From Diogma glabrata (lineage: Eukaryota; Arthropoda; Insecta; Diptera; Cylindrotomidae), in NCBI GenBank assembly GCA_963693315.1, contig OY856188.1:156761920-156825919 (forward strand): a stretch of DNA of 64,000 nt, in the 5' to 3' direction. The position numbers and the translations under genes are program-made. The notes under the pieces were generated by a model. The model had not been told where the DNA came from, did no database searches, and saw nothing but the letters and a program-made list of their open reading frames with translations. Shown in pieces: positions 35,904-48,600 of this stretch; the first letter of the stretch is position 1, and the number at the start of each line of letters is the position of its first letter.

Positions 35904-37484
35904 TGTAAAATACTGCTTCTAGTGGCCTAGAAGTCAGCTTTTAACAAAAATGTGTTATCTAGACATTGGCTCTGACGACGGGTATCTAAGGCCGACTAGA
36001 ACCCAGAGGATGGGAGTGAGTGAAGTGTCTGAGCGTGTCTAGATCTTGAATTCCCGTCAGGAATCACAAACCAGACAATAACAAAGCTAAACAAGTGGAG
36101 CTACATGAATGTTCCGTACTCCACCTTGACGTACGGTAGATCTATCACATTATTAAAATACAAAACTTAAACCTATAAATATAAATAAATATTGATACCT
36201 TGGTTTTCCCTTCGTCCATTTATCCAGCCATCCCTATAGCATGGTTGATGGCGTTGTTATATCAGTCCTCGAATTTATAATTATCTTGACTGCTGGATAT
36301 TCGAAATCATTCTTCGTTACTTTTGGGTTACCATCAAATTATATATTCTACTCCAAAACAGCATTAACAAGTCACAACACAATTGGTAATTTAATTCATT
36401 GATTTATTGACTTATTTTTAGTTTTCAACACAAATTTCGTTTAATTATGAATAATATAGTTATAATATAATAATATATTTCCACCAGCTTTTTTTTAATA
36501 GGATTTCTTATTATATAATTAAAATCCAAATTGTGTAATTACAATATAAACTAACATTTGTTATTTTATTCACTTGATTCACTGGTGTTCATTAATTTGC
36601 AAATAAACTGATCGATTCCAACCATTTTTGAATCTATTTTCTTATAAACAACAATACAACTTTTATTTCAATAGTGTATACTATATAGTTTCAAATGAAT
36701 TTATTAACTAATTCATATAATTTAAAAAGCACAAAATATTTCTTTTTATTTATTTATTTATTTATTTATTATATATTTTTTTTTATTCTGAACTATGCAA
36801 CAAGCCAATTTCAATCGTATGACAATAACAATTACAGCACAATGCCAACAAAACAAACAGGAAAACCGTACCAACAGCTAAAAACCCACATAATAATTTT
36901 TAACTCGGAAAACTAGATAACCGAACAAAGAAAAACACAAAACTCAAATCTAAACTGCCTGATCGGCTATTACTAGCTCAACCTCACATAACAAACACAA
37001 AAAGAAAAACCACTTCTTCCAACCAAAACTAAAAACTGACTGCCACGAACTTGGATAATGGAAAATTTTCGCAGTCCAGAAAATTTGAATCAGCATAAAA
37101 GTATTAATATATTTTCTTGTTATCACAAGAAAATGAATTTTTATTTTTTATATTATTTTTTTACAAAAAAATTAACTGTGAGAAACGATTCAAATTAACT
37201 AGAAAAAGTAATGTGATATATATTTCACTCATATATACTGAAAGTAGAAGGAAAATTTTAAATGATTCGTAAATCATGACGAAAACATTTGTCTTTTCCC
37301 AGACAAATGGAAAAGGAATCAAATTATTACAAAATTAGTTGACATCGAAGTTTTGTACACGGGTCTTAGATTTGTGATGATAGATTTGTGTCAACATGAT
37401 AATAATTTGGGAAATTTGGAAAAGGGAGTAAAATTTTGATAAAAAAATTAATTAAACGAATTAATGAAACGTTAAAACGTTACA
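35904..37484 (-). repeat. 3' LTR of the intact minus-strand Gypsy element
   Basis: 1581 bp, nearly identical to 43290-44870. Contains a (TTTA)n stretch near 36750. On the minus strand it begins TGTAACG. No polypurine tract precedes it (the flank at 37485-37500 is mixed sequence). Confidence 0.95.
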
Positions 37485-37582
37485 ATCGTGGGGACGACCT
37501 ACATGACCCGAAAGATAAGAGATCTCAAGCCGGGCTCAAAACTGAACAGAATAAATGTGAAGCTATCCAAGGAAGGTTAAAA
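37485..37582 (-). other. 3' untranslated segment before the 3' LTR
   Basis: 98 bp between the Gag-Pol stop and the LTR. The base composition next to the LTR is mixed, with no polypurine tract. Confidence 0.6.
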
Positions 37583-40500
37583 CTAGCGAATGTCTTTAGT
37601 GTGATAGACACCAAGATATTTACCTTGTGGGTTGCAGATCTTATATCCCACATTACCCTCTTTGGAAAGAATGCTAGCTTTAATAAATTTATTTGCCAGT
37701 TTGGCGTTGAAGTGTTTGGAAGCGTCACTTTGGATAAAATTTCGAACAAAAACTTCCTGACCTGGTTTAAAATCGCGAGGACGACTCCGCAGATTGTATT
37801 GGTTTTCGTTCCTAAGGTGGGCAGACTTTAAGTGTTTAAGCACCAATTGCCTTGCAATGCTTAGATGGTTATGTGGTGGTGTAACTTTTATGTCACTTTC
37901 GTTCAACATATCGAAATCACGCAGTAATTTATAATTAGCACCATGCGAGACCATATGTTGACCAAACACCAAGTAATGAGGAGAAAAACAAGTTGATGAA
38001 TGTGTTGCATTCCTTAATGCGGAAGCAATTTCATGAATGTGTTTGTCCCACTCATTCTGATCATCGGCCACATATGCTCGGATAGCTGAAATTACAGATC
38101 TGTTGACTCGTTCTGAAGCATTCGCTTGAGGAGAGTATTTGGGTGTAAAAATATGATGGACACCATAACGTTGGAGTAGATCTCTAAGAAGGTTGGACTC
38201 AAACTGACAACCATTGTCGGAAAACAATGTTTCGGGAACACCAAACATAGAAAAAATTCGATTTTCTAAATACCGAGTCAATGTCACAGCAGTAGCACAC
38301 TTAAGTGGTTCAAGCATGACAAATCGACTGAACTTATCTAGAACAATTAAGATATATTTGTTCCCAAGTTTGGATCGCGGATAAGGTCCGAGAAAATCGA
38401 CATAGATGTGTTGCCATGGTCTTTCGACTTCAACAAATGATCCCATTTTAGGTCTTGTACTAAAGTTGACAGGCTTAGTCATCTTACACGTATCGCATGA
38501 ACCAATGTAGGTTTTAACATCTTGAGCCATCTTGGGCCAGTAGAAGGTTCGTTGTAGAATGTTCAAGGTTTTTGCAACACCAAGGTGGGCGGATTTTGGT
38601 GAATTATGGGCTTGAAGAAGAAGCTCTGGGATTAAAGATGAAGGTACAAATAATTTCCAAAAAGAGATATCAGTGTTCAACTCGGTGGGAATTGGGCAGA
38701 AGAAAACTTTACCGTCTCGTACACACATGTTGATATTTTCTTTTGCATTTTGTACCTTATTAATAAGTGATAGATAATCATCACTTTTAAATGCCTCAGA
38801 ATCTAAATCTACGTGTAACGGCAGAACGGTCTCATCGGGTGGTGTGATGGAATCTATAAAAACTCTCGAGAGTGTATCAGGGACAATATTATCACTTCCT
38901 TTGCGATATTCGATTTTAAAATCAAAACCTTGGAGTTTTAAACTCCACCGAGCTAAACGACCGGATAATTCTTTTTGATTCATAAGCCACTTAAGGCTGG
39001 CATGATCGGTGATAATAGTGAACCGATACCCTTCGATATATGGACGAAACTTCTTGACAGACATTACGGCAGCTAAGCACTCTAGTTCAGTGATGCTGTA
39101 ATTCCGTTGTGCTTTGTTAAGCTTATGGGAAATGAATGCAATTGGATGTTCAATATTTTCAGCCGAACGTTGGAAGAGAACACTTCCAACTCCTGCTTTA
39201 GAAGCATCGCATTGAATGAAAAATTCCTTGGAAAAATCTGGGTTGGTTAGAACGGGAGCTGTAACAAGAAACGATTTAAGAGCTTCAAATGATTTTTGTG
39301 CAGCATCATTCCACCGAGTAGTTGCCGATTTTTTGAGAAGATCGAACAATGGACTTGCTACTGAAGAATAATTTGGAATAAAACGGCGATACCAGCCCGT
39401 CATACCTAAAAAGCGACGAATTTGCCGTGATGTTTTTGGAACTGGAAAGTTAACAACTGCATCGACTTTGGATGGGTCAACACGAATGCAACCGTCACCA
39501 ATCACGTAACCAAGATATTTTGCTTCCTTGAGGAAGAATTTGCTCTTTTCCACATTAATTGTTAAACGAGCGTTCCGTAATAGTCTGGCAACCTCATTAA
39601 GTAGCGACATGTGCTCTTCAATTGTTGATGAAACAACTAAAAGATCATCTAAGTATACAAACACTCGATCGTGTAAATGATGCGGGATCACTTTGTGCAT
39701 GAGTTTACACATAGTTTGAGGAGAATTACAAAGTCCAAAAGGCATGACAGTAAACTGGTACAATGGTCGACCAGGAACTACAAAAGCTGTCTTATCCCGA
39801 GATGCCTTTTCAAGAGGAATCTGCCAAAATGCATCTTTTAAATCAATACTGGATATGTATCTAGTTTGATCCAAACGACTTAACAGGCCCTCGATTAAAG
39901 GTAACGGGTAAGCATCTTTCACAGTAACCTCGTTTACTTTTCGTGCATCAAGACATAAACGTACTTGGCCATTTTTCTTTTTCACCAATGTAATAGGAGA
40001 ACTCCACGCACTGTCACTTTCTTCGATAACACCTAGAGACAGCATTCTATCAAGTTCCTGATACATCAAAGATTGAACCGCAGGAGAAATAGAATAAAAT
40101 CTTTGTTTGATTGGTTCGGCATCCGTAACATTGATTTTATGTTGAAGCAAGTGGGTCTTACCTAAACCTTCGATAGCAGAGGACGGAAACATTTTAACCA
40201 CCTCGGTTAACTGGATATTTTGCTGAGTAGACAGCTCGTGTTGATCATAACCTAATGGATCTTTATCAACAATTGGAGTCATTTGAGGTGTTATTTCATC
40301 AATTTTCGGAAGTAGATCGAAAGCGTTCCAAAAATCAATACCTAAATATAAATTTTGGGATAAATTTGGAACAATATAGAATCGCAACAGTTTTGTGCAT
40401 CCTCTAAACTCAACATTCGCCCCTAAAATACTAATGCTAGCACCACTGTCTAACAAACCAGTCATTGAAATATTATTAATTTTGACATTAGCATAAGGTC

Positions 40501-41494
40501 TGTTGTCGTGCTCTACGGAAACAAGAGATTTTGAAAGTAGGGAGCAAATGGCTTTTTTATGACGAAAATATAAGTTAGTACGAGATTTAGTAATAGAGAA
40601 AGGAAAACTATTGACATAATTGGCACAAGGTGTAAATTTACAATGGTTGGAGGAAGATGAGTTCGTTGAAGCGGAATGGTTTGGGTAGTTAGTATTACAC
40701 GTAACTGGCTGTTGAACAGTATGTTCAAAATCAGTGTTACATGACACATCAGCGGTCGTAGGTTTCGGTTGACAGAAAACTTTAGGTTCTAAAATTATTT
40801 GACCACTTGGTTTCACTGACTCGCTTACGGACTGTCGAGAATTTGAAATACATTGTTCCGGATTATAACCTAGCTTTGTCCATACGTCTTCTGTTACGAC
40901 ACATCTGTGCACAAGCTCTTGTATAGTAGAAAATGAATGACCAGCAAGTTGAAGTTGAAGACCTGTCCTCATATTTAGTTTGAGAATTTCTAGTAAGTCA
41001 GAATCTGATAATCCTACTTTCAAAGTTAAAGACATACTCAATATAGTGTTATAAAACTCTAAAAATGTTTCATCGGAATGTTGTTTTCTATGTTCGATCG
41101 ATAGGCGTACTTCATAATCTGTGCGTCGATCGTCAAATCTGTTAATAATTTCATCACGAAATGTATTCCACGAAATATTTGGATTTCGTTCAATTAACAT
41201 CCAATAGAAATCCAAAGCTACACCACGGAGTAAAAAGTAAATATCGTCAACTAACTGACTTAAACCGATACCGTTGGCCTTAGCCAATTTTTCTATTCTA
41301 AATAAGAATCTAGAAATATTAAGACCATCCGATGAACCATCAAAATGGACATTCCATTTGTAAACATCAATGTGACGCATTTCTTGAACATTACTAATTA
41401 GCTCATTATTAGGTAAAGATACTGCAGTATTGGAGTTGTCAGCTGAGTTGATTTTGGTTTCGGAAGCAAAATTAGCATTATAACTAAGATTCAT
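37583..41494 (-). CDS. gag-pol: Fused Gag-Pol polyprotein of Gypsy element
   Basis: 1303 residues, no stop or frameshift. Gag core at about 45-220 (YKWNVHFDGSSDGL, DFYWMLIERNPNISW). A Ser/Asn-rich linker follows without a CCHC knuckle. Protease active site DSGA from residue 349; RT about 480-720 with YLDD (D616, D617); RNase H with the QCDAS motif; integrase with an HHCC finger and catalytic D1033, D1093 and E1128. A GPY/F-like tail (FKPGQEVFVRNF) follows. Gag and Pol are in one frame, so their ratio must be set by processing or not at all, unlike the frameshifting relative at 5152-9965. The last 35 or so codons and the 3' UTR lie close to the LTR at 37484. Confidence 0.94.
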   Translation of the reverse strand: MNLSYNANFASETKINSADNSNTAVSLPNNELISNVQEMRHIDVYKWNVHFDGSSDGLNISRFLFRIEKLAKANGIGLSQLVDDIYFLLRGVALDFYWMLIERNPNISWNTFRDEIINRFDDRRTDYEVRLSIEHRKQHSDETFLEFYNTILSMSLTLKVGLSDSDLLEILKLNMRTGLQLQLAGHSFSTIQELVHRCVVTEDVWTKLGYNPEQCISNSRQSVSESVKPSGQIILEPKVFCQPKPTTADVSCNTDFEHTVQQPVTCNTNYPNHSASTNSSSSNHCKFTPCANYVNSFPFSITKSRTNLYFRHKKAICSLLSKSLVSVEHDNRPYANVKINNISMTGLLDSGASISILGANVEFRGCTKLLRFYIVPNLSQNLYLGIDFWNAFDLLPKIDEITPQMTPIVDKDPLGYDQHELSTQQNIQLTEVVKMFPSSAIEGLGKTHLLQHKINVTDAEPIKQRFYSISPAVQSLMYQELDRMLSLGVIEESDSAWSSPITLVKKKNGQVRLCLDARKVNEVTVKDAYPLPLIEGLLSRLDQTRYISSIDLKDAFWQIPLEKASRDKTAFVVPGRPLYQFTVMPFGLCNSPQTMCKLMHKVIPHHLHDRVFVYLDDLLVVSSTIEEHMSLLNEVARLLRNARLTINVEKSKFFLKEAKYLGYVIGDGCIRVDPSKVDAVVNFPVPKTSRQIRRFLGMTGWYRRFIPNYSSVASPLFDLLKKSATTRWNDAAQKSFEALKSFLVTAPVLTNPDFSKEFFIQCDASKAGVGSVLFQRSAENIEHPIAFISHKLNKAQRNYSITELECLAAVMSVKKFRPYIEGYRFTIITDHASLKWLMNQKELSGRLARWSLKLQGFDFKIEYRKGSDNIVPDTLSRVFIDSITPPDETVLPLHVDLDSEAFKSDDYLSLINKVQNAKENINMCVRDGKVFFCPIPTELNTDISFWKLFVPSSLIPELLLQAHNSPKSAHLGVAKTLNILQRTFYWPKMAQDVKTYIGSCDTCKMTKPVNFSTRPKMGSFVEVERPWQHIYVDFLGPYPRSKLGNKYILIVLDKFSRFVMLEPLKCATAVTLTRYLENRIFSMFGVPETLFSDNGCQFESNLLRDLLQRYGVHHIFTPKYSPQANASERVNRSVISAIRAYVADDQNEWDKHIHEIASALRNATHSSTCFSPHYLVFGQHMVSHGANYKLLRDFDMLNESDIKVTPPHNHLSIARQLVLKHLKSAHLRNENQYNLRSRPRDFKPGQEVFVRNFIQSDASKHFNAKLANKFIKASILSKEGNVGYKICNPQGKYLGVYHTKDIR

Positions 41495-43271
41495 TGCGTA
41501 GTATTTTATGTATTCAAAAACTGTAAATTAAATTTATATTATTGCAATTTAAATTTATATTATAAGTGTAAAGCAAAAAATTAATTAATATTTGATTTTA
41601 ACGTAGTAAAAATTAGTCAAAAATTAAAATAAACAGTTAAAAATATCTTTTATTAAAAACCTAAAATCAATTACTTGAAATCTTTCAAAGTACTAAAACT
41701 AATTAATCCATATTAGATTTTATACCTAACAAAAATAACAAAAATAATAAAATTTTTACGTCACAATAATAATTTTTTTTAATATTTGAAGATTTCACAA
41801 CCAATGAAATAAAGAATTTTATTCAAATTAATTAAAAATATATTTCACTATAAACCTAAAATCTTATTTAAAATCCTTTAATGCACTTAAACCAATCAAT
41901 CAATTTAATATGCCAACCATAATAAACATAACAAGAATGATAAAATTTCTAAATCACAATAATAAATTTCAAATATTTGAGATTTCAAATTGTTGCTAAA
42001 AATTCTGTTTAAGATAATTTAAAATTTTTAATTCGATAGTGTAATAAAAAAAAATTATATAAATCAATTAAGACGACTTTAATAAAAACAAATAAATTCC
42101 TTAATCACTAAAGTCTAACCATACGAAATATTTTTGTACCGTAAAATACTGTAAGATACTAACAACAACAAAATATTTTAAACTTACTAAATCGGTACCA
42201 AACAACATACACTTAATTATTTTATAAAAAACGATATTCAATTACATATGTACATATGTTTTAAAATGATTATATTCTAACACAAAAATTAACGAGATAA
42301 AAAAAATAATTACAATTGCACATTTTCAATTCAAATTTAATTCTAATAATTTTAAAACGAACAATAAAAAAAAATAAACAATAATAAAAACAAACACAAA
42401 ATCTAAATCAAAACAAACCAGAAGAAACAAAACAAAAATTATCAGCCTACTCTAATTACTTTATTACATTTATTTAACAATCTGATTTTTGTAAGAATAT
42501 TGTACTATACGATAAGTTTTTAAATATTTTTAGCTTATTCTTAACTCTAAATAAACAAATTTGATTTACCAAATCTCAATAGCATTGATTTACTAACGTC
42601 TGGAGGAGAACACAACATAAATGTAGTCCAACTTAAAACTATTAATCGTTATTTGTCTGATTCGTGATAAGGAAGGACAAACTAAAAGGAACGAAAAGAG
42701 AGGATATGCTTTAATTGCCGAACAAATAATTCTACAGCCACACGCTGGTTTATCCGCGATTAAAGCAACTTAATATCTGAGGAAATAGTGAACATTTTCT
42801 AGTTTTACTGACACTGGCAATCAATTACCAAATGGTAGTACACAGTGCGAAACTATAAAATGTATCAAATCAATAAAAATATCTTTAAAGACCTGTTAGC
42901 AATCAATCAATCAAACATACGGTAATTGATGCCGAGGATCTTCTTTCTTCTTTAAGAAATATTATTAGTGAGATAAAAAAAACAAAATCTTGAAATTAAT
43001 TTAAAAAAACTGTGAAACAAACCATACAAAAACTTATATCTAAATCAACAGAAACAAATCTGAGTTAGAAGCGCATATGGTGCTCTGAAAGGAAACTATT
43101 TACAAGGTATGGAAAAGGTTTGGAAAGGGAGGGAAGTTATGATAAGGAAAGCCATTTATATGTGGTTGCTATTATAGAATAACACCTGAGTAAATTTGAT
43201 AACTAATTACCGAAAAACTTAATTTAAAAACGTAAAATAAATTGGAATAAAACAAAAACTAAGCTGATTGA
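41495..43271 (-). other. Untranslated leader of the minus-strand Gypsy element
   Basis: About 1.8 kb, very AT-rich, between PBS and Gag-Pol start. No ORF of note and no obvious match to the leader of the RING-Gag element, although both leaders are long. Confidence 0.7.
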
Positions 43272-43289
43272 GCCAATCTTTGGGCGCCA
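43272..43289 (-). promoter_or_regulatory. Primer-binding site
   Basis: TGGCGCCCAAAGATTGGC (minus strand) directly abuts the 5' LTR. It starts with the TGGCGCC seen at 3138 but differs afterwards, so the primer tRNA is not certain. Confidence 0.7.
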
Positions 43290-44870
43290 TGTAAAATACT
43301 GCTTCTAGTGGCCTAGAAGTCAGCTTTTAACAAAAATGTGTTATCTAGACATTGGCTCTGACGACGGGTATCTAAGGCCGACTAGAACCCAGAGGATGGG
43401 AGTGAGTGAAGTGTCTGAGCGTGTCTAGATCTTGAATTCCCGTCAGGAATCACAAACCAGACAATAACAAAGCTAAACAAGTGGAGCTACATCAATGTTC
43501 CGTACTCCACCTTGACGTACGGTAGATCTATCACATTATTAAAATACAAAACTTAAACCTATAAATATAAATAAATATTGATACCTTGGTTTTCCCTTCG
43601 TCCATTTATCCAGCCATCCCTATAGCATGGTTGATGGCGTTGTTATATCAGTCCTCGAATTTATAATTATCTTGACTGCTGGATATTCGAAATCATTCTT
43701 CGTTACTTTTGGGTTACCATCAAATTATATATTCTACTCCAAAACAGCATTAACAAGTCACAACACAATTGGTAATTTAATTCATTGATTTATTGACTTA
43801 TTTTTAGTTTTCAACACAAATTTCGTTTAATTATGAATAATATAGTTATAATATAATAATATATTTCCACCAGCTTTTTTTTAATAGGATTTCTTATTAT
43901 ATAATTAAAATCCAAATTGTGTAATTACAATATAAACTAACATTTGTTATTTTATTCACTTGATTCACTGGTGTTCATTAATTTGCAAATAAACTGATCG
44001 ATTCCAACCATTTTTGAATCTATTTTCTTATAAACAACAATATAACTTTTATTTCAATAGTGTATACTATATAGTTTCAAATGAATTTATTAACTAATTC
44101 ATATAATTTAAAAAGCACAAAATATTTCTTTTTATTTATTTATTTATTTATTTATTATATATTTTTTTTTATTCTGAACTATGCAACAAGCCAATTTCAA
44201 TCGTATGACAATAACAATTACAGCACAATGCCAACAAAACAAACAGGAAAACCGTACCAACAGCTAAAAACCCACATAATAATTTTTAACTCGGAAAACT
44301 AGATAACCGAACAAAGAAAAACACAAAACTCAAATCTAAACTGCCTGATCGGCTATTACTAGCTCAACCTCACATAACAAACACAAAAAGAAAAACCACT
44401 TCTTCCAACCAAAACTAAAAACTGACTGCCACGAACTTGGATAATGGAAAATTTTCGCAGTCCAGAAAATTTGAATCAGCATAAAAGTATTAATATATTT
44501 TCTTGTTATCACAAGAAAATGAATTTTTATTTTTTATATTATTTTTTTACAAAAAAATTAACTGTGAGAAACGATTCAAATTAACTAGAAAAAGTAATGT
44601 GATATATATTTCACTCATATATACTGAAAGTAGAAGGAAAATTTTAAATGATTCGTAAATCATGACGAAAACATTTGTCTTTTCCCAGACAAATGGAAAA
44701 GGAATCAAATTATTACAAAATTAGTTGACATCGAAGTTTTGTACACGGGTCTTAGATTTGTGATGATAGATTTGTGTCAACATGATAATAATTTGGGAAA
44801 TTTGGAAAAGGGAGTAAAATTTTGATAAAAAAATTAATTAAACGAATTAATGAAACGTTAAAACGTTACA
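43290..44870 (-). repeat. 5' LTR of the intact minus-strand Gypsy element
   Basis: 1581 bp; on the minus strand it runs TGTAACG ... TATTTTACA and is followed directly by the primer-binding site. It should hold the promoter that drives the 1303-residue ORF. Confidence 0.95.
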
Positions 44871-45473
44871 GTACAATAATCAAGAAAGAAACATATGAAA
44901 ACACAATTTTAAAAAAAAATATGAATAAATTTAAAACAGCGTCAGAAAACCGGATAAAAAGAAACTTTGACCGCTGTTTGCACTCGCTTACAAACGTGAT
45001 AACAGGAATTTTATCACAGGATGTGACAGGTACGGGTTTTTTCTTTCACATGAATTTTGAATCATCGAAAAATATTGAATTTTGACCGAGTTATCCGCTA
45101 ATTTGTCCGCCGCTCCTTAGTAAATACATGTAAAGCGGCGTTCTGGCTCCATGATGAAGAGAAAATTGGAGGACAAGGTTCGAGTCCGTTATCTCGGAAA
45201 CTATCGGGTTTACGATAAAAATGAATGGGACCATTTCTGTAGATAATTAGCTCACCTTCATTTCTAGATAAACAGGAATACCATAACTGCCATATTTCCG
45301 GAGATATGGCCCGGAAACTACTTCTGACACTTTGAGGGCCATTTTCCAGGCTCACAGGGTCGGAACCCCAATTTTTCTCACGTCAAAGTACTCGGTAAGA
45401 CCAACAATTTCCGCCAGGTCCCGTCCGCGACAGGATTTTTGCGACCTTTTAACCTTTATTTACTGGACTATAA

Positions 45474-45654
45474 GTTCATGTACAATGAATTACAATTTGA
45501 AGAAAACTTATAACTTTAAGACCTTTTACGTGCAAACAACCATATCAATTTTTTTAGAAAAAACTAATTGTTTTTTATAAATTTTAACGCAACAAACGTT
45601 GCAAGCTAAATTTGAATTTTAAAAAAAAATTAAGTTTAGATGTTAGCCACAACA
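45474..45654 (-). repeat. 3' LTR fragment, proximal part
   Basis: Matches 54851-55024 (GTACAATGAATTA, ACGTGCAAACA, ACAACAAACGTTGCA). On the minus strand it starts TGTTGTGGCTAAC, directly after the polypurine tract AGGTGGGAG (45655-45663). Confidence 0.85.
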
Positions 45655-45693
45655 CTCCCACCTAGTGCCACCGAAAATGGGACGATATAGATA

Positions 45694-48600
45694 TTATTGT
45701 GCTACAGTGTGAAGGAAGCGAGTAGGGGTACGAGTGGTCCTGATTGTTCGCGTAATTGCGGATGCAGGATGGAAAATTTGTTGCTGAAGAATAGGATGAA
45801 ATCCAACCCTTTTAATTGATACATTTGCTTTAGCGTCGCGTTGTCTCGTTTTTGCGGAAGTAGAAGGAGCAGATTGGAATGTGTCCGAAGAAGTAGAATG
45901 GACAATATTTGTAGAAGACAAAGTTATGTCAGCACGACTGAGATTAGTACTCGAAGAAGGTGAGTTTTGAGTTGAGTCATCTTCAGATTGTTCCCTTAAG
46001 CAAGGTTTTAATCTGTCGATGGAAACTCGAATATGTTGACCTTTTTGGTCAATAACGAAATTTTTATCATCGCAACTGATGACTTTAAAAGGACCTTCGT
46101 ATGGAGCTAAGAGGGCTTTACGTACCAAGTCAGTACGTAAGAAGACATGCAAACAAGACTTAAGGTTTTTGGAGACGAAAACATTAGGAGAATTGTGTCT
46201 TGACGCAATAGAGGGATGAAGGTGAGTAAAATGTTGTTTCAATTGTGAAACAAAATCAGTTTGAGGAGTAGAATTAGAGTTTTGGCTGAAAAATTCTCCG
46301 AAGAGTCGTATGTTTGTACCGTAGACAAACTCAGACGATGAAGATTGAAAATCTTTACGGAAATTGGTTTGTAAACCAAGTAGTATTGACGGTAGAATTC
46401 GTGTCCTGTCCGTTCTGTTGTAGGCCATTATCGCGGATATTAGAGTTCGGTGCCAACGTTCGGTTAGTCCGTTACATTTGGGATTGTAACTTGTAGTGCG
46501 TTTACGCTCGAAACCGATAAGTTTGTTTCAACTCGTTGAAGAGATTGGATTCTAATTGGGAGCCCTGATCAGTGACGATTACTGAAGGTACTCCGAAGCG
46601 AGCAATCCAATTGGAGTAAAGAGCTGATCTACCATCAAGTATAGTGGTCAATAATAGTGACGCAATAGCGTTTGTCCTCAGAGTTAGGGGTTGTGTTGTG
46701 GTTGAGGAGTTAAGGGTCAACATAATCAAAAAAACTTTTGTTTATCAAATAATTACACTCAAATATTTATTATACGATATAAATTTTGGTATATTTTATT
46801 ATTTTTATTTATATAAAACCCACTAATAACAGAATCTTTCGTCAAACTTTATAATATTAAAAAACAACTTAAGAACAACTCAACTTTTTTATTTAAATTT
46901 ATATTATATTCCTTTTAATCATTTAAATCATTTAAATTTATACCTTAGTTTTTCCAACTCACTTTAAAATATTCATCAAACTTATTTAAATAACTCTTTT
47001 CCTTTAATTTTTTCACTAATCAATTTTTCACTAATCAATTTCAATTATTGGGTTTTTTTATCAAAACGACTAACTTCTTTAAATATTTTTCCACAACTCT
47101 CCAATTGAAGTGTCTTTATTTTATTTATATCAAAATTATTGTACCAGTAATCATAATTCAAAATTTGTCATGACCAATATAACTAATTTGTGCCAATTTT
47201 TGTAATTAACGAAAAATAGAACAAAACATTAAATTTCCTACATTGGTTTTTGTAACCCAGTTTAAATAATAATAATAATAAAAGTATTATTCAAACTGAA
47301 TTTACCAATATTGAAAATACAATATTTTGTTTATGTCGCGATTTATTATTATTAATATTATTTTGAATTTATTTTAAATTTGTTGAAGTAATTTTGCATA
47401 ATAGAATTAAGTTTACTAATTAGGTATTAGGGTCTTGTTATATTGGCTCATGACAGGTGGACTAATAATGTCCATATGAATCACGGAAAATCTCTAAGAA
47501 GTGGAGGGATAGTTACATAAAGGAGAAGATTGAGTATGGCAAGAGACTTTTGCCTTTTGACAAACCAAACAGTACTGTGCCATTTGTCGTACATTCTTTT
47601 TAATGGATGACCAAATGACTTTTTTAGTAAGGAGTTTGATAGAACTGTGGATTCCTGGGTGAGATAAATTATGGAGACTATTGAAAACAGATTGACGAAA
47701 TAGCTTTGGAATAAAATGTCGTGGATTACCAGAAGAGGTATCACATAAAATTGTTTTGGCACTAGAATTGCAAAACGATAATGGAAATGATCGGAATTGA
47801 AGTGTGGTACTAGTGTCTACTAATTCCTTTAGTTTGAGATCTTTGAACTGAGCGTCAGCAATGTCGTTGTAGTTAATGTTTTCTGGGATTGATACTTACT
47901 CGAATCGAGAAAGTGTATCGGCAACTACATTATCAATTCCAGAAATGTGGCAAGTATCAGTCGTGAATTGACTGATAAAATCTAGATGACGGAATTGGCG
48001 AGGACTTGCTTTGGCGGGGTTCTGCAACAAAGCGTTAATGAGAGGCTTATAATCGGTGAAAAGAGTGAAGATTCTACCTTCATGGAGATACTGGAAATGT
48101 TTGATTGCAGAGTAAACTGCAAGGAATTCGCGATCATAAGCACTGTATTACTGGTGCATTTCATTAAGTCGCACAGAGAAAAAACTGAGAGGTGTTCAGC
48201 AATCATCAATTTTTTGTTGAAAAACGGCACCAAGAGCCTTGTCGGAAGCGTCGACCATTACAGTAAGTTGGGCAGAGTGTGAGGGGTGAGAAAGAGTTGT
48301 TGTCTCACTGAGTTGCCGCTTGCATAATTCGAAGGATGGAATGGCGTTTTTAGACCATTGAATGACGTGCTTGTTATTCTTTTTGGAACCTTTGAGAAAA
48401 TCATTAAGAATGGCTTGATTGCCACCAGCGTGAGGAATGAATAGGCGGTAGAAGTTAATCATTCCGAGAAAACAACGGAGTTTCGTAACTGTTTCAGGTC
48501 GTTCGTAACAATGGATAGCTTCGACACATTCAGAAGTAGGTTTGATTCCAGTTGAATCAATAGAATGTCGAAGGAAGTCAAAGTTGGTTTTAGTGAAGTT

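Larger units (their letters stand above)
35904..44870 (-). mobile_element. Intact Ty3/Gypsy LTR retrotransposon, single Gag-Pol ORF
   Basis: Complete 8967-bp element on the minus strand. LTRs 35904-37484 and 43290-44870 are both 1581 bp and differ at two sites I noticed (G/C near 36107, C/T near 36655). Target duplication GTAC (35900-35903 and 44871-44874). The PBS abuts the 5' LTR, and one uninterrupted Gag-Pol ORF fills 37583-41494. Pol is related to that of the element at 1289-11954, but there is no RING finger, no zinc knuckle and no frameshift. It sits inside the long-TIR element. Recent and possibly active. Confidence 0.96.
33630..45470. mobile_element. Long-TIR DNA element inserted in the LTR, itself interrupted
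   Basis: The left end TAGTCCAGTAAATAAAGG (33630) and right end CCTTTATTTACTGGACTA (45470) are inverted, and similarity continues inward about 260 bp (to about 33898 and 45205; shared phrases such as GGACGGGACCTGGCGGAAAT and CGGGCCATATCTCCGGAAAT). TAA flanks both ends (33627-33629 and 45471-45473), matching the single TAA in the uninterrupted LTR copy: a 3-bp duplication. About 2.9 kb without the Gypsy element at 35904-44870. No transposase seen; a 3-bp TAA duplication is compatible with PIF/Harbinger, but the family is unassigned. Confidence 0.78.

Noticed and set aside
36695..36916. 73-residue open frame present identically at 44081-44302
   Set aside because: It lies inside the LTR and is duplicated only because the LTR is; low-complexity Leu/Phe/Tyr-rich text with no domain.
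37436..37831. 131-residue plus-strand open frame
   Set aside because: It spans the LTR boundary at 37484 and lies antisense to the Gag-Pol 3' end, so it is a shadow.
45694..46428. 244-residue ORF as an independent gene
   Set aside because: Its content (LLGLQ, VYG, HVFLRTD, VSIDRLKP) is the C-terminal part of the degenerate integrase.
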